A DNA stretch of 64,000 nucleotides. Source: JBCCCJ01 sp039029315 (GTDB lineage: Bacteria > Bacteroidota > Bacteroidia > J057). The translations under genes and the position numbers were made by a program. Below the pieces are notes generated by a model. The model did no database searches. It worked only from the letters and a program-made list of their open reading frames with translations, and had not been told where the DNA came from. The stretch covers positions 1 to 64,000 of the forward strand of contig JBCCGK010000034.1 in NCBI GenBank assembly GCA_039029315.1, in the 5' to 3' direction. Position 1 is the stretch's first letter. Each line of letters opens with the position of its first letter. Of the stretch, positions 16,582 through 25,400 are shown in pieces.

Positions 16582-18234
16582 ATGTCATTAGGAAGAGGAC
16601 AAAGAAAAGACAATCAACATCTACCTGGATCACAACGAGGGGTGTATGCAAAGATTCATGTGAATTCTTTGTGGGGATTCTTTTGTCTTTGTCTTCCAGC
16701 TTTACTCCCTTCATGTCTCTTTGCCCAATCTTCTCTTCTTCGACAACAATATCCTTTTAGTCTTCCTGAAAATGAGGTATTGCAGTTCCTGCATCAGGAT
16801 TGGCAACATGATGGACTCAGATATTTGGATGTGCCATTTGAATTGCATGGATTGGAGATGGGGGAATTTAGTTGCGTGTTTGACCTGTGGGACACATTTG
16901 ATTCCCTGAGTGCAGAGTCCGATACAGTCTATCTATTGTTTGAAGGGTTGGCCTGGGAAGCGGAATTGGAACTCAATGGAAAATTCCTGGGACTCCATCA
17001 TGACCCATTGGAAAGATGGGAAGTCCCTGTTCTCAAAACATGGTTGGTGCCAGAAAAAAACACACTTACCCTTCGACTGTTCGTCGATCAACCCAAGCCT
17101 TTGTATTGTCGACCTTTTCTGGGGATTGTTCGGCCAGTCAGTTTCCTCACTCCTCATCAATGGAAGAGGAGGAAACAGCTGAACAGGCAGACGATTTCTT
17201 TTGCTGACACTGTAGGGCTTGTGGCTCCGTACTTTCGAACCACTGCTTATAGCTTTGATTTGTTTGAAGCCCTAAAAAACCTGTATCCACTCAAACAACT
17301 TGGGATCAGACATATCTATTTTCCCTTTCCAGCAGGAGACCAATTTGAAAATCTATGTCGTCAGCTGGGATTTGTGGTGGTGGATTCTATTCGCGATGAT
17401 ACGTACGTCTGTCCTGTCAATGCTTATCCCAATGAATCTATAGGCTTCCCCATGTCTCCACGCTTCTGGATAGATGAGGCAGGTGATTATACATCCTACT
17501 ACGGCAATGTTTACCTCTGGCAAAGCAAGCGAATGAATCAAGTGCCTGAAGGAGATCATTTTTTGTTGGCTTTACTGATATTCTTTCCTTTGTTTGCCTC
17601 TTTTTTTATCAAGCTGCTGAATCCGGCCTTCTTTTCGCAGCAAGTCTCTTTGTTGCTTACTCCCAAAAGATTTGTTGACTCTCCCAACGAAACCTTATAT
17701 TCTCATACAGGTCTGTTGTGGGGACTGATTTGGATACGAACCATCTGCATCACCATATATTTGACCTTGCTGATGTATTATATTCAGCTCGAAAATCAGT
17801 GGATATTGCTCAATATCTTTCGGGAATGGAGTTTGTCTTCAGTCTTGTTTTATCAGGAAAAAAGCTTATTGAGATTGCTGTTGATCAGTGGGGTAATTAT
17901 TATTTTCTGGTTACTAATCAAGTATTTACTGATCAGTCTGATCGGTGGTATCTTCAGGATTAAAGCGATGGTTGCGAGAATTGCAAGTCTAGATGTTGCT
18001 GGAACCTATCCTCTGATTTTGATTTTGCCAATTCCCATGGCATTGATCTTGTTCATGGATCAATTATGGGGGGGAATACTCGCTATTTTCCTTCTAATCC
18101 TAACGGTAGGATATATTTCCAGACAGGTATATGTGTTATACATAGGGTTGGATCGATTATTCTCGTTTTCCTCTGCTATGAAATTTTTGTATATTTGCAC
18201 CTTCATAATCGTACCGTACATGGTTTGGTTCTAG
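16582..18234 (+). CDS. GH2-like N-terminal domain fused to DUF4271 membrane domain
   Basis: 550 residues from ATG 16582; a GTG at 16660 would place the hydrophobic signal (LWGFFCLCLPALLPSCLFAQ) at the very N-terminus and may be the true start. Residues 95-190 read like the jelly-roll sugar-binding domain of GH2 glycosidases (VYLLFEGLAWEAELELNGKF, then NTLTLRLFV). Residues 220-275 read like the opening of the GH2 barrel (LKQLGIRHIYFPFPAGD followed by LCRQLGFVVVDSI). No catalytic Glu region follows; at about residue 326 a DUF4271 region with roughly six membrane helices begins. DUF4271 genes commonly precede hemD, as here. The GH2 assignment is by eye. Confidence 0.65.
   Translation: MSLGRGQRKDNQHLPGSQRGVYAKIHVNSLWGFFCLCLPALLPSCLFAQSSLLRQQYPFSLPENEVLQFLHQDWQHDGLRYLDVPFELHGLEMGEFSCVFDLWDTFDSLSAESDTVYLLFEGLAWEAELELNGKFLGLHHDPLERWEVPVLKTWLVPEKNTLTLRLFVDQPKPLYCRPFLGIVRPVSFLTPHQWKRRKQLNRQTISFADTVGLVAPYFRTTAYSFDLFEALKNLYPLKQLGIRHIYFPFPAGDQFENLCRQLGFVVVDSIRDDTYVCPVNAYPNESIGFPMSPRFWIDEAGDYTSYYGNVYLWQSKRMNQVPEGDHFLLALLIFFPLFASFFIKLLNPAFFSQQVSLLLTPKRFVDSPNETLYSHTGLLWGLIWIRTICITIYLTLLMYYIQLENQWILLNIFREWSLSSVLFYQEKSLLRLLLISGVIIIFWLLIKYLLISLIGGIFRIKAMVARIASLDVAGTYPLILILPIPMALILFMDQLWGGILAIFLLILTVGYISRQVYVLYIGLDRLFSFSSAMKFLYICTFIIVPYMVWF
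18190..18197 (+). promoter_or_regulatory. Candidate promoter -7 box for hemD
   Basis: TATATTTG matches the Bacteroidota -7 element TAnnTTTG exactly and is followed by CACC. It lies inside the last codons of the DUF4271 gene, about 100 bases before hemD. No clear TTTG/TTG -33 element is placed at the usual distance. Confidence 0.4.
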
Positions 18235-18297
18235 TATCGGAAGAATTTCTCGGAAAATACTAGGCAGAAATATGAGGACTAACATAACAGACATTAC

Positions 18298-19071
18298 ATG
18301 AGTGCAACCAAGCCCGTTCAAAGTATTTTAATTTCGCAACCCCCACCATCAGATTCAAATTCTCCCTATTTTAGATTGGCGAACAAATGGAATATCAAAG
18401 TTGATTTCCGAAAGTTCATCCAAGTTGAGGGAGGAACACTCAATGAATTTCGCAAACAGGGAATCAACCCTCTTGATTTCTCTGCGATCATTTTTACAAG
18501 TAAAGTTGCGGTAGACCATTTTTTCCGCCTCCTCAATGAGATGCGCGTCGAAATGCCTCCAGACACCAAATATTTTTGTGTTGGAGAAGCTACCTCAAAA
18601 TATCTGCAAAAATATATTGTGATCCGCAAACGGAAACTCTTTGTGGGTGAAAGAAGGGCTGTCGATTTGCTTCCTTTGATGACTCGTCATAAGCATGAGA
18701 AGTTTCTGTTTCCCTGTAGCAATGTTCATCGAAAGCAATTGCCACAGATGATGCGAGACAAAAATATGGACCTGACGGAATCCATTATTTACCGGACAGT
18801 AAATGCTGATTTGTCCGATTTGGAGAACATTTTCTATGACATGATTTGTTTCTTCTCCCCATCGGGCATCAAATCTCTATATTATAATTTTCCCAATTTC
18901 AAACAAAACGATACCCGAATCGCGGTTTTTGGCCCGACTACTGCAAAGGAAGCCCAAAACTCAGGATTGAGGTTGGATGTCGTAGCTCCCAAACCCAATA
19001 TGCCCTCTATGACAGCAGCAATTGAACGCTATCTTAGAGAAATTGGACAGGAGATTGCACAGGAAGCCTAA
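18298..19071 (+). CDS. hemD: Uroporphyrinogen-III synthase
   Basis: A 257-residue cytoplasmic enzyme that cyclises hydroxymethylbilane to uroporphyrinogen III, with D-ring inversion, in heme synthesis. The family is poorly conserved, but the typical pattern is present. It starts with ILISQPPP, then DFSAIIFTSKVAVDHFF (residues 58-77), FCVGEATSKYL (about 94-104), FPCSNVHRK, MICFFSPSGIKSL, and IAVFGPTTAKEA near the end (residue 208 on). It follows the DUF4271 gene by 63 bases on the same strand, a common arrangement in the phylum. Confidence 0.88.
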   Translation: MSATKPVQSILISQPPPSDSNSPYFRLANKWNIKVDFRKFIQVEGGTLNEFRKQGINPLDFSAIIFTSKVAVDHFFRLLNEMRVEMPPDTKYFCVGEATSKYLQKYIVIRKRKLFVGERRAVDLLPLMTRHKHEKFLFPCSNVHRKQLPQMMRDKNMDLTESIIYRTVNADLSDLENIFYDMICFFSPSGIKSLYYNFPNFKQNDTRIAVFGPTTAKEAQNSGLRLDVVAPKPNMPSMTAAIERYLREIGQEIAQEA

Positions 19072-19256
19072 AGATGTGCAAACAAGCCTGAAAAAGGATT
19101 CTATACAAAAGTGAGAAAAGATTTGTAACCTTTTTCAGATTGCTGATTATGCTTCTGTCGGGGAGGAAATCCTCGGAGTTAGGACCTATTGCAGGTTTGG
19201 TATATTTTGGGAAAATGGTCATATTGAACGACAAGAAAGATTTACCCTATTCTACT

Positions 19257-20252
19257 ATGAAGCAATTTGTCTTACTCTTTGGGTTATGTGTTGTATTGAC
19301 AGTCGCTGCGTCGGCACAGGTATTTTTCCAGAATACCATGTATCCTTACACACGGTTCATGTATAATCCTGCTGCCGCTGGGATGACCAATCCAGGCATG
19401 GAAGCCGGTGCGAATTTCACAATGATGGGACGCCAGCAATGGTTGGGAGTTCCTGGTGCGCCCAGGACGCCAGTTTTTGCGTTCAATGCTCCCTTGCCCA
19501 ATGACATTGGAGGAATTGGAGCAACAGTGGGGTCTGATATTTTGGGACCAGTCACCTCAACCTGGTTGGATGTGGCTTATGCCTATCACCTGGATTTGGG
19601 GGGAACCTTCCAATTGAACATTGGCGCTTCTGGTGGCTTTCGCAATTTCAATATAGATGCCTCCGGCTGGAAATATGACCAGTCTTCTGGAATTGATCCG
19701 ATTGTGCCGACAGTCTCTCGAAGTGTGTTGGTTCCTACAATCAATGCTGGGATCTATTTGAGCACTGTGGGAGAAAACGGGCGTGATGGAAACTTTTTCG
19801 TTGGCTTGTCTGGTCAAAATCTTTTGGAGCCGTCCATCGAAGATGTGTTGGATGTGATCGGAATTGGTCCGACCTCTCGGATTCCCCGAACCTTCTCCTT
19901 GATGGGAGGCTATCGCTTTGACCTGGATGATCGGATGAGTATACAACCCATCGTCAATTTTCAGACTGATGGTGTGAATACACCACAGACTTCGATCAGT
20001 GTCTACTGGAATTACAAACCTGTCTCTGTCGGGGCAAACTTCAGAGCAGGGGATACGGAGTCTCTGGGAGCGATTCTGGGCTTCAATGTGTCAGATCAAA
20101 TGTTCTTTGGCTATTCGTATGATTATCCGCTAACAAGCCTGAATGGGGTTGGGGATTTACATACCCATGAAATCATTCTTTCCTATACGCTACGTGGCGC
20201 ACAAGGGAATGGAGGCAAAAAAGTTAACATCTTAAAAGAAGGTGATTTATAA
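19257..20252 (+). CDS. porP: Type IX secretion outer-membrane protein PorP/SprF family
   Basis: 331 residues from the ATG at 19257, chosen because a signal peptide (MKQFVLLFGLCVVLTVAASAQ) starts there; the frame is open to 19140. The hallmark FMYNPAAAGM near residue 34 is followed by a 14-strand-like barrel. Repeated G-aromatic strands run to the terminal HEIILSYTLR, and a short charged tail follows. PorP/SprF proteins associate with the GldK ring or with surface adhesins such as SprB. It opens the porP-gldK-gldL-gldM-gldN locus, an order known from other Bacteroidota. Confidence 0.92.
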   Translation: MKQFVLLFGLCVVLTVAASAQVFFQNTMYPYTRFMYNPAAAGMTNPGMEAGANFTMMGRQQWLGVPGAPRTPVFAFNAPLPNDIGGIGATVGSDILGPVTSTWLDVAYAYHLDLGGTFQLNIGASGGFRNFNIDASGWKYDQSSGIDPIVPTVSRSVLVPTINAGIYLSTVGENGRDGNFFVGLSGQNLLEPSIEDVLDVIGIGPTSRIPRTFSLMGGYRFDLDDRMSIQPIVNFQTDGVNTPQTSISVYWNYKPVSVGANFRAGDTESLGAILGFNVSDQMFFGYSYDYPLTSLNGVGDLHTHEIILSYTLRGAQGNGGKKVNILKEGDL

Positions 20253-20481
20253 TTTTTTTGAATTTTCGGTAGGGTATTTGTAAAGATATGTGTTAAGATT
20301 TGTGAAGATTTCCTTTTTAAAGTCTTCAATATTCTTTTTAAAATAGCGTAATAATTGGAGTGTGGATTAATTCCCTTTTCTAATCATTACAATGAGCTTT
20401 GAGTTTTGTACACAACCTTTCACCCTCTTTACGGAGTCTTGGTAGTTGAAAATCGTACTTATTTGAAATTTTAGCGCAGAT

Positions 20482-21561
20482 ATGAAAAAGCTATTTCTAA
20501 TACTCACTGTTTTGGGCCTGTTTGCTTCCGGCTGTGGCTTGTTTGGTGGGAGAGGCACTGGCCATCATGGTGAATTGACTGGCGTCATGCAGCGACCTGA
20601 ATGGGACCAGTATCAGCCTATGGGTATGTCCTATATTCCTCCGGGAAGTTTTCACATGGGACAAAATGACCAGGACGTTCCTTACTCTCAAATCTCCCAT
20701 AACCGGCAGATTACCATCAGTGCCTTCTTCATGGATGACACTGAAATCACCAACAATGAGTATCGTCAGTTTTTGTATGGACCTTCTCCAGATGAAAATA
20801 GCTCTGAACAAGAAAACGGAGCACTGGATACCATTGATCCATTGTATGCCGAGGTCATCATTCCAGATACGACTGTCTGGATCAGAGACTTTGTCTATGC
20901 TTACAATGAACCATTGATGGAGAATTATTTCTGGCATCCTGCTTTTGATGACTATCCAGTCGTTGGAGTAAGCTGGTATGCTGCGCAAGAATTCTGTAAG
21001 TGGAGGACTGCACTTCTTAACCAATATCGCGAAGAGCGTGGAAGTCCTGCCATGCCTCGATTCCGCCTGCCTACAGAGGCTGAGTGGGAATATGGCGCCA
21101 GAGGAGGGTATGAGCACAAACTCTATCCCTGGGAAGGCCCATACCTTCGTAACTCCAAAGGATGTTTCCTCGCCAACTTCAAACCTGGACGTGGAGACTA
21201 TATCGCCGACAACTTCGAATACACTGCTCCTGCAGATGCCTACATTCCCAATGACTATGGCTTGTACAACATGCCTGGAAACGTTGCTGAATGGTGTGAA
21301 GATGATTTCGAAGAGACTGGCTATTCTTATGCACATGATCTGAATCCTCGGTTTTTGGATGTAAATATATCAGAAGATGATCGGATTCCTGGTGGAGCAA
21401 AAATCCGCAAAGTAACACGTGGAGGCTCCTGGAAGGATATCGGTTACTTCTTGTCCTGTGGGACACGTTCTTATGAATATGCTGATACAGCTAAGTCCTT
21501 TATCGGTTTCCGTAGTGTAGTGGCTGTTATTGGTCGCTCAGGAGCTGTAGGAGGATTTTAG
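20482..21561 (+). CDS. gldK: Gliding motility/T9SS lipoprotein GldK
   Basis: 359 residues. The signal peptide ends in the lipobox FASGC (Cys18), so the mature protein is lipid-anchored, probably to the outer membrane. The body is a formylglycine-generating-enzyme (sulfatase-modifying) fold: FHMGQNDQD, FFMDDTEITNNEYRQF (about 93-110), PVVGVSWYAAQEFCKWR, RLPTEAEWEYGARGG, MPGNVAEWCED and RKVTRGGSWKD. These folds in GldK/PorK are structural, and with GldN they form the periplasmic ring. An acidic insert of about 60 residues (DENSSEQENGALD region) interrupts the fold near residue 115. Confidence 0.95.
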   Translation: MKKLFLILTVLGLFASGCGLFGGRGTGHHGELTGVMQRPEWDQYQPMGMSYIPPGSFHMGQNDQDVPYSQISHNRQITISAFFMDDTEITNNEYRQFLYGPSPDENSSEQENGALDTIDPLYAEVIIPDTTVWIRDFVYAYNEPLMENYFWHPAFDDYPVVGVSWYAAQEFCKWRTALLNQYREERGSPAMPRFRLPTEAEWEYGARGGYEHKLYPWEGPYLRNSKGCFLANFKPGRGDYIADNFEYTAPADAYIPNDYGLYNMPGNVAEWCEDDFEETGYSYAHDLNPRFLDVNISEDDRIPGGAKIRKVTRGGSWKDIGYFLSCGTRSYEYADTAKSFIGFRSVVAVIGRSGAVGGF

Positions 21562-21698
21562 GTTTGGCATACTGCGCACTAACGATAATAATTTAATAGC
21601 ACTCAACTTTCGGAAGAACTCTCGCTGGAGCCATCTTCCACACTAATGCCTCATTGTATAATAGGCTAATCCAAACTTAACAACTAAGGAAAGTTAAA

Positions 21699-22478
21699 AT
21701 GGCAAAGAAAAAAGGTTTTTTAAAGACTCGAAGTGGAAAGGTAACCCTGAATTTTATTTACGGGGCTGCAGCAGCGGTGGTGATTGTGGGAGCGCTCTTT
21801 AAAATATTGCACTGGGAAGGAGCAAATGAAATGCTGATTATCGGAATGTTCACCGAAGCATTTGTATTCCTTGTATCTGCATTTGATCCTCCAGGAGATG
21901 ATTACGAATGGGAAAGAGTATATCCTGTTCTGGCTGAAGCTAGCTACGAACCAGATCCTGTAGCATTAGATACCTGGAATCCAGAAATGCCCAAAATTGA
22001 TCCTGCTGTATTTGACGACTTGTCTCATACCCTTGTAGGCTTGAATGACAATGTAGGGAAACTCTCTTCCGTAACAGATGCTGCCGGGGCGACCAATGAG
22101 TATGCTGCAAAAATCAAAGAAGCCTCAACAAGAATCGAAAGCCTGAATCAAAGCTATTCTGTTGCAGTGGATTCCATGTCTGGATTCGCCAATGCTGCTA
22201 CAGATGCACAAGCATATCATGAGCAGGTACAGACCATCACCAAAAACCTCAGCTCACTCAACTCTATCTATGAGTTGGAGCTACAGGATGCCAAAACACA
22301 CCTCAAGTCTCTCAACCAGTTCTATGGTAGCATGACTGAGGCAATGGCCAGTATGGTTGAAGCCAGCAAGGATGCTGAACAATACAAAGACGGATTGAGA
22401 AATCTGAATGACAACCTTCAGAAACTCAACTCAGTATATGGTGGAATGCTGTCTGCAATGTCAGGTGGTACTCGCTAG
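21699..22478 (+). CDS. gldL: T9SS motor subunit GldL
   Basis: 259 residues with two membrane helices in the first 65 (about 14-36 and 43-62). Helix 2 carries Glu53 in GMFTEAFVFLVSAF, the position known in GldL to be needed for proton-driven rotation. The remainder is a long cytoplasmic helical region containing repeats of an LNxxY pattern (SLNQSYS, SLNSIYE, SLNQFYG, KLNSVYG). GldL and GldM form the inner-membrane motor that powers secretion and gliding. It is spaced 137 bases from gldK and 46 from gldM. Confidence 0.95.
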   Translation: MAKKKGFLKTRSGKVTLNFIYGAAAAVVIVGALFKILHWEGANEMLIIGMFTEAFVFLVSAFDPPGDDYEWERVYPVLAEASYEPDPVALDTWNPEMPKIDPAVFDDLSHTLVGLNDNVGKLSSVTDAAGATNEYAAKIKEASTRIESLNQSYSVAVDSMSGFANAATDAQAYHEQVQTITKNLSSLNSIYELELQDAKTHLKSLNQFYGSMTEAMASMVEASKDAEQYKDGLRNLNDNLQKLNSVYGGMLSAMSGGTR

Positions 22479-22524
22479 TTAGTCATTAGTTCTTATATGT
22501 CAACCTTAAAGAACAGGAGTAAAT

Positions 22525-24213
22525 ATGGCTAGTGGCAAATTATCCCCCCGTCAGAAGATGATCAACATGATGTATCTCGTGTTGCTCGCGCTTCTTGCTA
22601 TGAACGTAAGTGCTGAGATTCTTGATGCCTTCAAGAATATCCACAAGCGTCTGGAGAACTCTTCTACCACAGCTCTTGATGGTTCGCAAAAGTTTATGGC
22701 GAGCATGATAGAGGAAATCAATGAAGAGGTCGAAAATGAAGGAAAAAAAGACAATATCGGCTTGATTGACACTTTGGCTACAATCCAAAGCCAAACTGCC
22801 GAAATTGTCCAGATGTTGGATCAGCATATCAATCACTTGAGAGACTCTATCATCAAGCGTGATAAGCAGACTGGCAAATTGCTCAACCTGGGAGAAACGG
22901 AGAAAAATCTCCAGTACTTCATGGGACAAGGCAAAGACCAGGAAGCTGATGGAGGACGAGGACAAGGAGAAGCGAGAAAAGTGAAGGATGCACTCAACAA
23001 ATATTATCAGGATATCAATTCTCTGTACAACTCTCAGGTAAAATCTGACTCAGCCAAACAAGATCTGGAATTGCTTCCAGATGCGATTGCAGGTCAGGAT
23101 GGAAATGAAAAAACCTGGGAACAATACAACTTCGAAGGTCCAGCTATTGCGAATGTTGCAACACTGGAAGCCATGAAGCTGGATTTGTATGAAAGAGAAA
23201 AAGATTTGCTGAACCTGTTGAACAACCGATTGGGAGTGGCAACATTTAAGGCAGATGAAGTTATTGCATTGGAGGCACCTGTCTCTACGATCGTACCTGC
23301 TGGTCTTCAGTATGAGACTCGCTTGTTTGCGGTTATGACATCCAGCCAGATGAAGCCTGAGTTCCGATCAGGATCCGGGTCGATCGAAAAGGATGAAAGC
23401 GGCAACTTTGCAACATTGAAGATTGGTGCAAGTGGAGGCGTAATCCCTAAGAACAAAAACGAAGGGGTGCAGTCCTACTCAGCAACCATACAAGTTCCAA
23501 AAGCGACTGGTGGATTTGAAGATTTGAAAGTAGAAGGAAAATTCACCGTCCGTCGTCCAGAAATAGTTGTTACCTCAGCTGCGATCCAAATCTTGTATCA
23601 AGCCTGTGGAAATGATGTCAATATCGATGTTCCTGCCTTGGGAGATCTATACAATCCTAAGGTAACTTCTGGGCAAGCGACCATCATTCCAAGTAAGGCG
23701 AGCAAGAAGAAGTTTAGAATTGTTCCTCGCGGGAGTAAAGCCGTTGTTGGTGTAAGCAGTGTGACCAATGGAAAAACACTGAAAATTGGAGACCTGAGCT
23801 ATAAAGTGATTCGTCCTCCCAAACCAACCATTGAAATGGCTGTGAACAATAAGTCTTACAATGGTTCTGCCATGGTTCCCAAAACCAGTAGAATCGCTGT
23901 TCGTCTGGTTCCAGATAGCGACTTCAAATCCGCTTTGCCAGAAGATGCGAAATATGGCATCACATCTATCGATGTTCTGGCCCAGCTGTCCCTCGGTCCA
24001 CCAACCAAAGTGAATAGTGTACGCGGAGCAAAAGATGCTGTCAATAAACCGGTCTCTGTAGCCCTGGGAACCAAAGTGCGGCAATCTGCCCGACCTGGTA
24101 CCAAGGTATATGTCCGACTCAACGAAGTCTTCCGAGTGAACTTCCAGGGCAAAAGAGTTACAGATGATCGATTTAGAGAAATTGAAAGAACATTGTCCTT
24201 GGTGGTGAAATAA
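22525..24213 (+). CDS. gldM: T9SS motor subunit GldM, first copy
   Basis: 562 residues. The cytoplasmic N-terminus MASGKLSPRQKMINMMYLV and one membrane helix (about 15-32) are diagnostic. The periplasmic part has a helical D1 domain (35-230) and three beta domains (PEFRSGSGSIEKDES, then KFTVRRPEIVVTSAAIQILY, then PPKPTIEMAVNN). It couples the proton motor to the GldK/GldN ring. It lies within gldK-L-M-N and is followed after 36 bases by gldN. A second full-length copy lies at 25401-27086. Confidence 0.97.
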   Translation: MASGKLSPRQKMINMMYLVLLALLAMNVSAEILDAFKNIHKRLENSSTTALDGSQKFMASMIEEINEEVENEGKKDNIGLIDTLATIQSQTAEIVQMLDQHINHLRDSIIKRDKQTGKLLNLGETEKNLQYFMGQGKDQEADGGRGQGEARKVKDALNKYYQDINSLYNSQVKSDSAKQDLELLPDAIAGQDGNEKTWEQYNFEGPAIANVATLEAMKLDLYEREKDLLNLLNNRLGVATFKADEVIALEAPVSTIVPAGLQYETRLFAVMTSSQMKPEFRSGSGSIEKDESGNFATLKIGASGGVIPKNKNEGVQSYSATIQVPKATGGFEDLKVEGKFTVRRPEIVVTSAAIQILYQACGNDVNIDVPALGDLYNPKVTSGQATIIPSKASKKKFRIVPRGSKAVVGVSSVTNGKTLKIGDLSYKVIRPPKPTIEMAVNNKSYNGSAMVPKTSRIAVRLVPDSDFKSALPEDAKYGITSIDVLAQLSLGPPTKVNSVRGAKDAVNKPVSVALGTKVRQSARPGTKVYVRLNEVFRVNFQGKRVTDDRFREIERTLSLVVK

Positions 24214-24249
24214 AAATATTCATTGCTTAACCAAAATAGTGACTGAAAC

Positions 24250-25113
24250 ATGAGAAGATTCTTCCTCGTCGGCTTGCTGGTTTCCAGCTTCTGCATGCAG
24301 GCTGTCGCGCAGTTCGCACCCAGAATAGAAGATCATTTCTGGCGTAGAAAAGTGGTCAATAGAATTGACCTGAACGAAAAGATTAATGCGCCTTTGATTA
24401 AGCGCGAGAGCCCCTTTTATACTGAAAATCAGAACTCTGAGACTGAAGGCCTGGTGATGGCCCTGTTTCATGGACTGAAAGCCGGTAAATTTGTTGCCTT
24501 TCATCCAGATAGCCTCAAGAAGTCATTGAGTTATGATGATGTCTTGAAGCGAATTCAAGAGTTTGAAGGGAGTTTGGAAGGCCCAGGAGAATTTGATTCA
24601 GATCTGGAAGGAGATGGAGGCGAATTTGAGGATTTTGAAGGAGATTCTGAATGGGGATTCGACGAAGGAGATGAATTTGGCACAGGAGACGACTTCGATG
24701 ACCTGGGAGATGATGATATCTTCGGTGGAGGTGGATTCATGGGAGATTTTGATCCCGGTCCATATGAGAATGTCATTCACTTTGTAGAAGATCGGATCTT
24801 CGATAAAAACCGATCAGATATGGTCTATGACATTCAGTTTATCGAAATTATTTGGACTGATCCTGGCGAAACACTTCCTGAAAAGAAGCTATGTACCTTT
24901 GCTTACAACGATGTATTGGAAACGCTTGATGACTCTCAGTGGAAAAATCGCTTCAACGATGCAGAGTATAAGACTTTGCGAGAAGTATTTGAACTGAGAC
25001 TGTTTCATAGCTACATCATCAATGTATCTGGCGAAGGATTGCGGTCGCTACAAGAAGCTGAAGCGAGAAGACAGAAGTTGATTGAATTTGAGCACCACCT
25101 CTGGAGCTTCTAA
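24250..25113 (+). CDS. gldN: T9SS ring protein GldN with long acidic insert
   Basis: 287 residues with a signal peptide (MRRFFLVGLLVSSFCMQAVAQ). Conserved GldN parts are HFWRRKVVNRIDLNEKINAPLI (29-50), GLKAGKFVAFHPDSL and, after the insert, NVIHFVEDRIFDKNRSDMVYDIQFIEIIW (174-202). Between residues 105 and 170 lies a very acidic Asp/Glu/Gly-rich stretch with almost no basic residues (24562-24759). It interrupts the fold between the two conserved halves and could bind calcium or be a flexible loop. The gene is followed by a strong terminator at 25141-25173, which closes the gldKLMN unit. Confidence 0.93.
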   Translation: MRRFFLVGLLVSSFCMQAVAQFAPRIEDHFWRRKVVNRIDLNEKINAPLIKRESPFYTENQNSETEGLVMALFHGLKAGKFVAFHPDSLKKSLSYDDVLKRIQEFEGSLEGPGEFDSDLEGDGGEFEDFEGDSEWGFDEGDEFGTGDDFDDLGDDDIFGGGGFMGDFDPGPYENVIHFVEDRIFDKNRSDMVYDIQFIEIIWTDPGETLPEKKLCTFAYNDVLETLDDSQWKNRFNDAEYKTLREVFELRLFHSYIINVSGEGLRSLQEAEARRQKLIEFEHHLWSF

Positions 25114-25140
25114 TCCAATATACTTTATTGACCAAATATT

Positions 25141-25173
25141 CGGGATGTCCCTTGGGATGTCCCGATTTTTTTT
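25141..25173 (+). terminator. Strong intrinsic terminator after gldN
   Basis: The 24 bases at 25141-25164 fold on themselves: CGGGATGTCCC is followed by TT and GGGATGTCCCG, pairing throughout if two G-T wobbles are allowed (tip opened for the loop). One A and eight T (25166-25173) follow. The element is both a direct repeat of GGGATGTCCC and a hairpin. It lies 28 bases after the gldN stop and separates it from the second gldM. Confidence 0.85.
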
Positions 25174-25400
25174 CCCTACCTCCCATATTCCTCGTCCTTC
25201 CGATTTTTCTGAAAAAAAATGTACAAAACCCTGTAACCAATTCTCCTTCCAGCATTATGTGGATGTCAACCAAATTATACATCCCTGACCATTCAGGCTC
25301 ATGATTTCCCTTCCTGGGAAGCCCATTTCTGATTGGATTTCTTTGTGTCTCTTTTGATAGGAAAGACAGGGATTCTGTGTCTCTCTAACTCCACATCACA

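Noticed and set aside
20497..21336. 279-residue open frame antisense to gldK
   Set aside because: gldK is unambiguous, and the antisense frame has no domain or start context.
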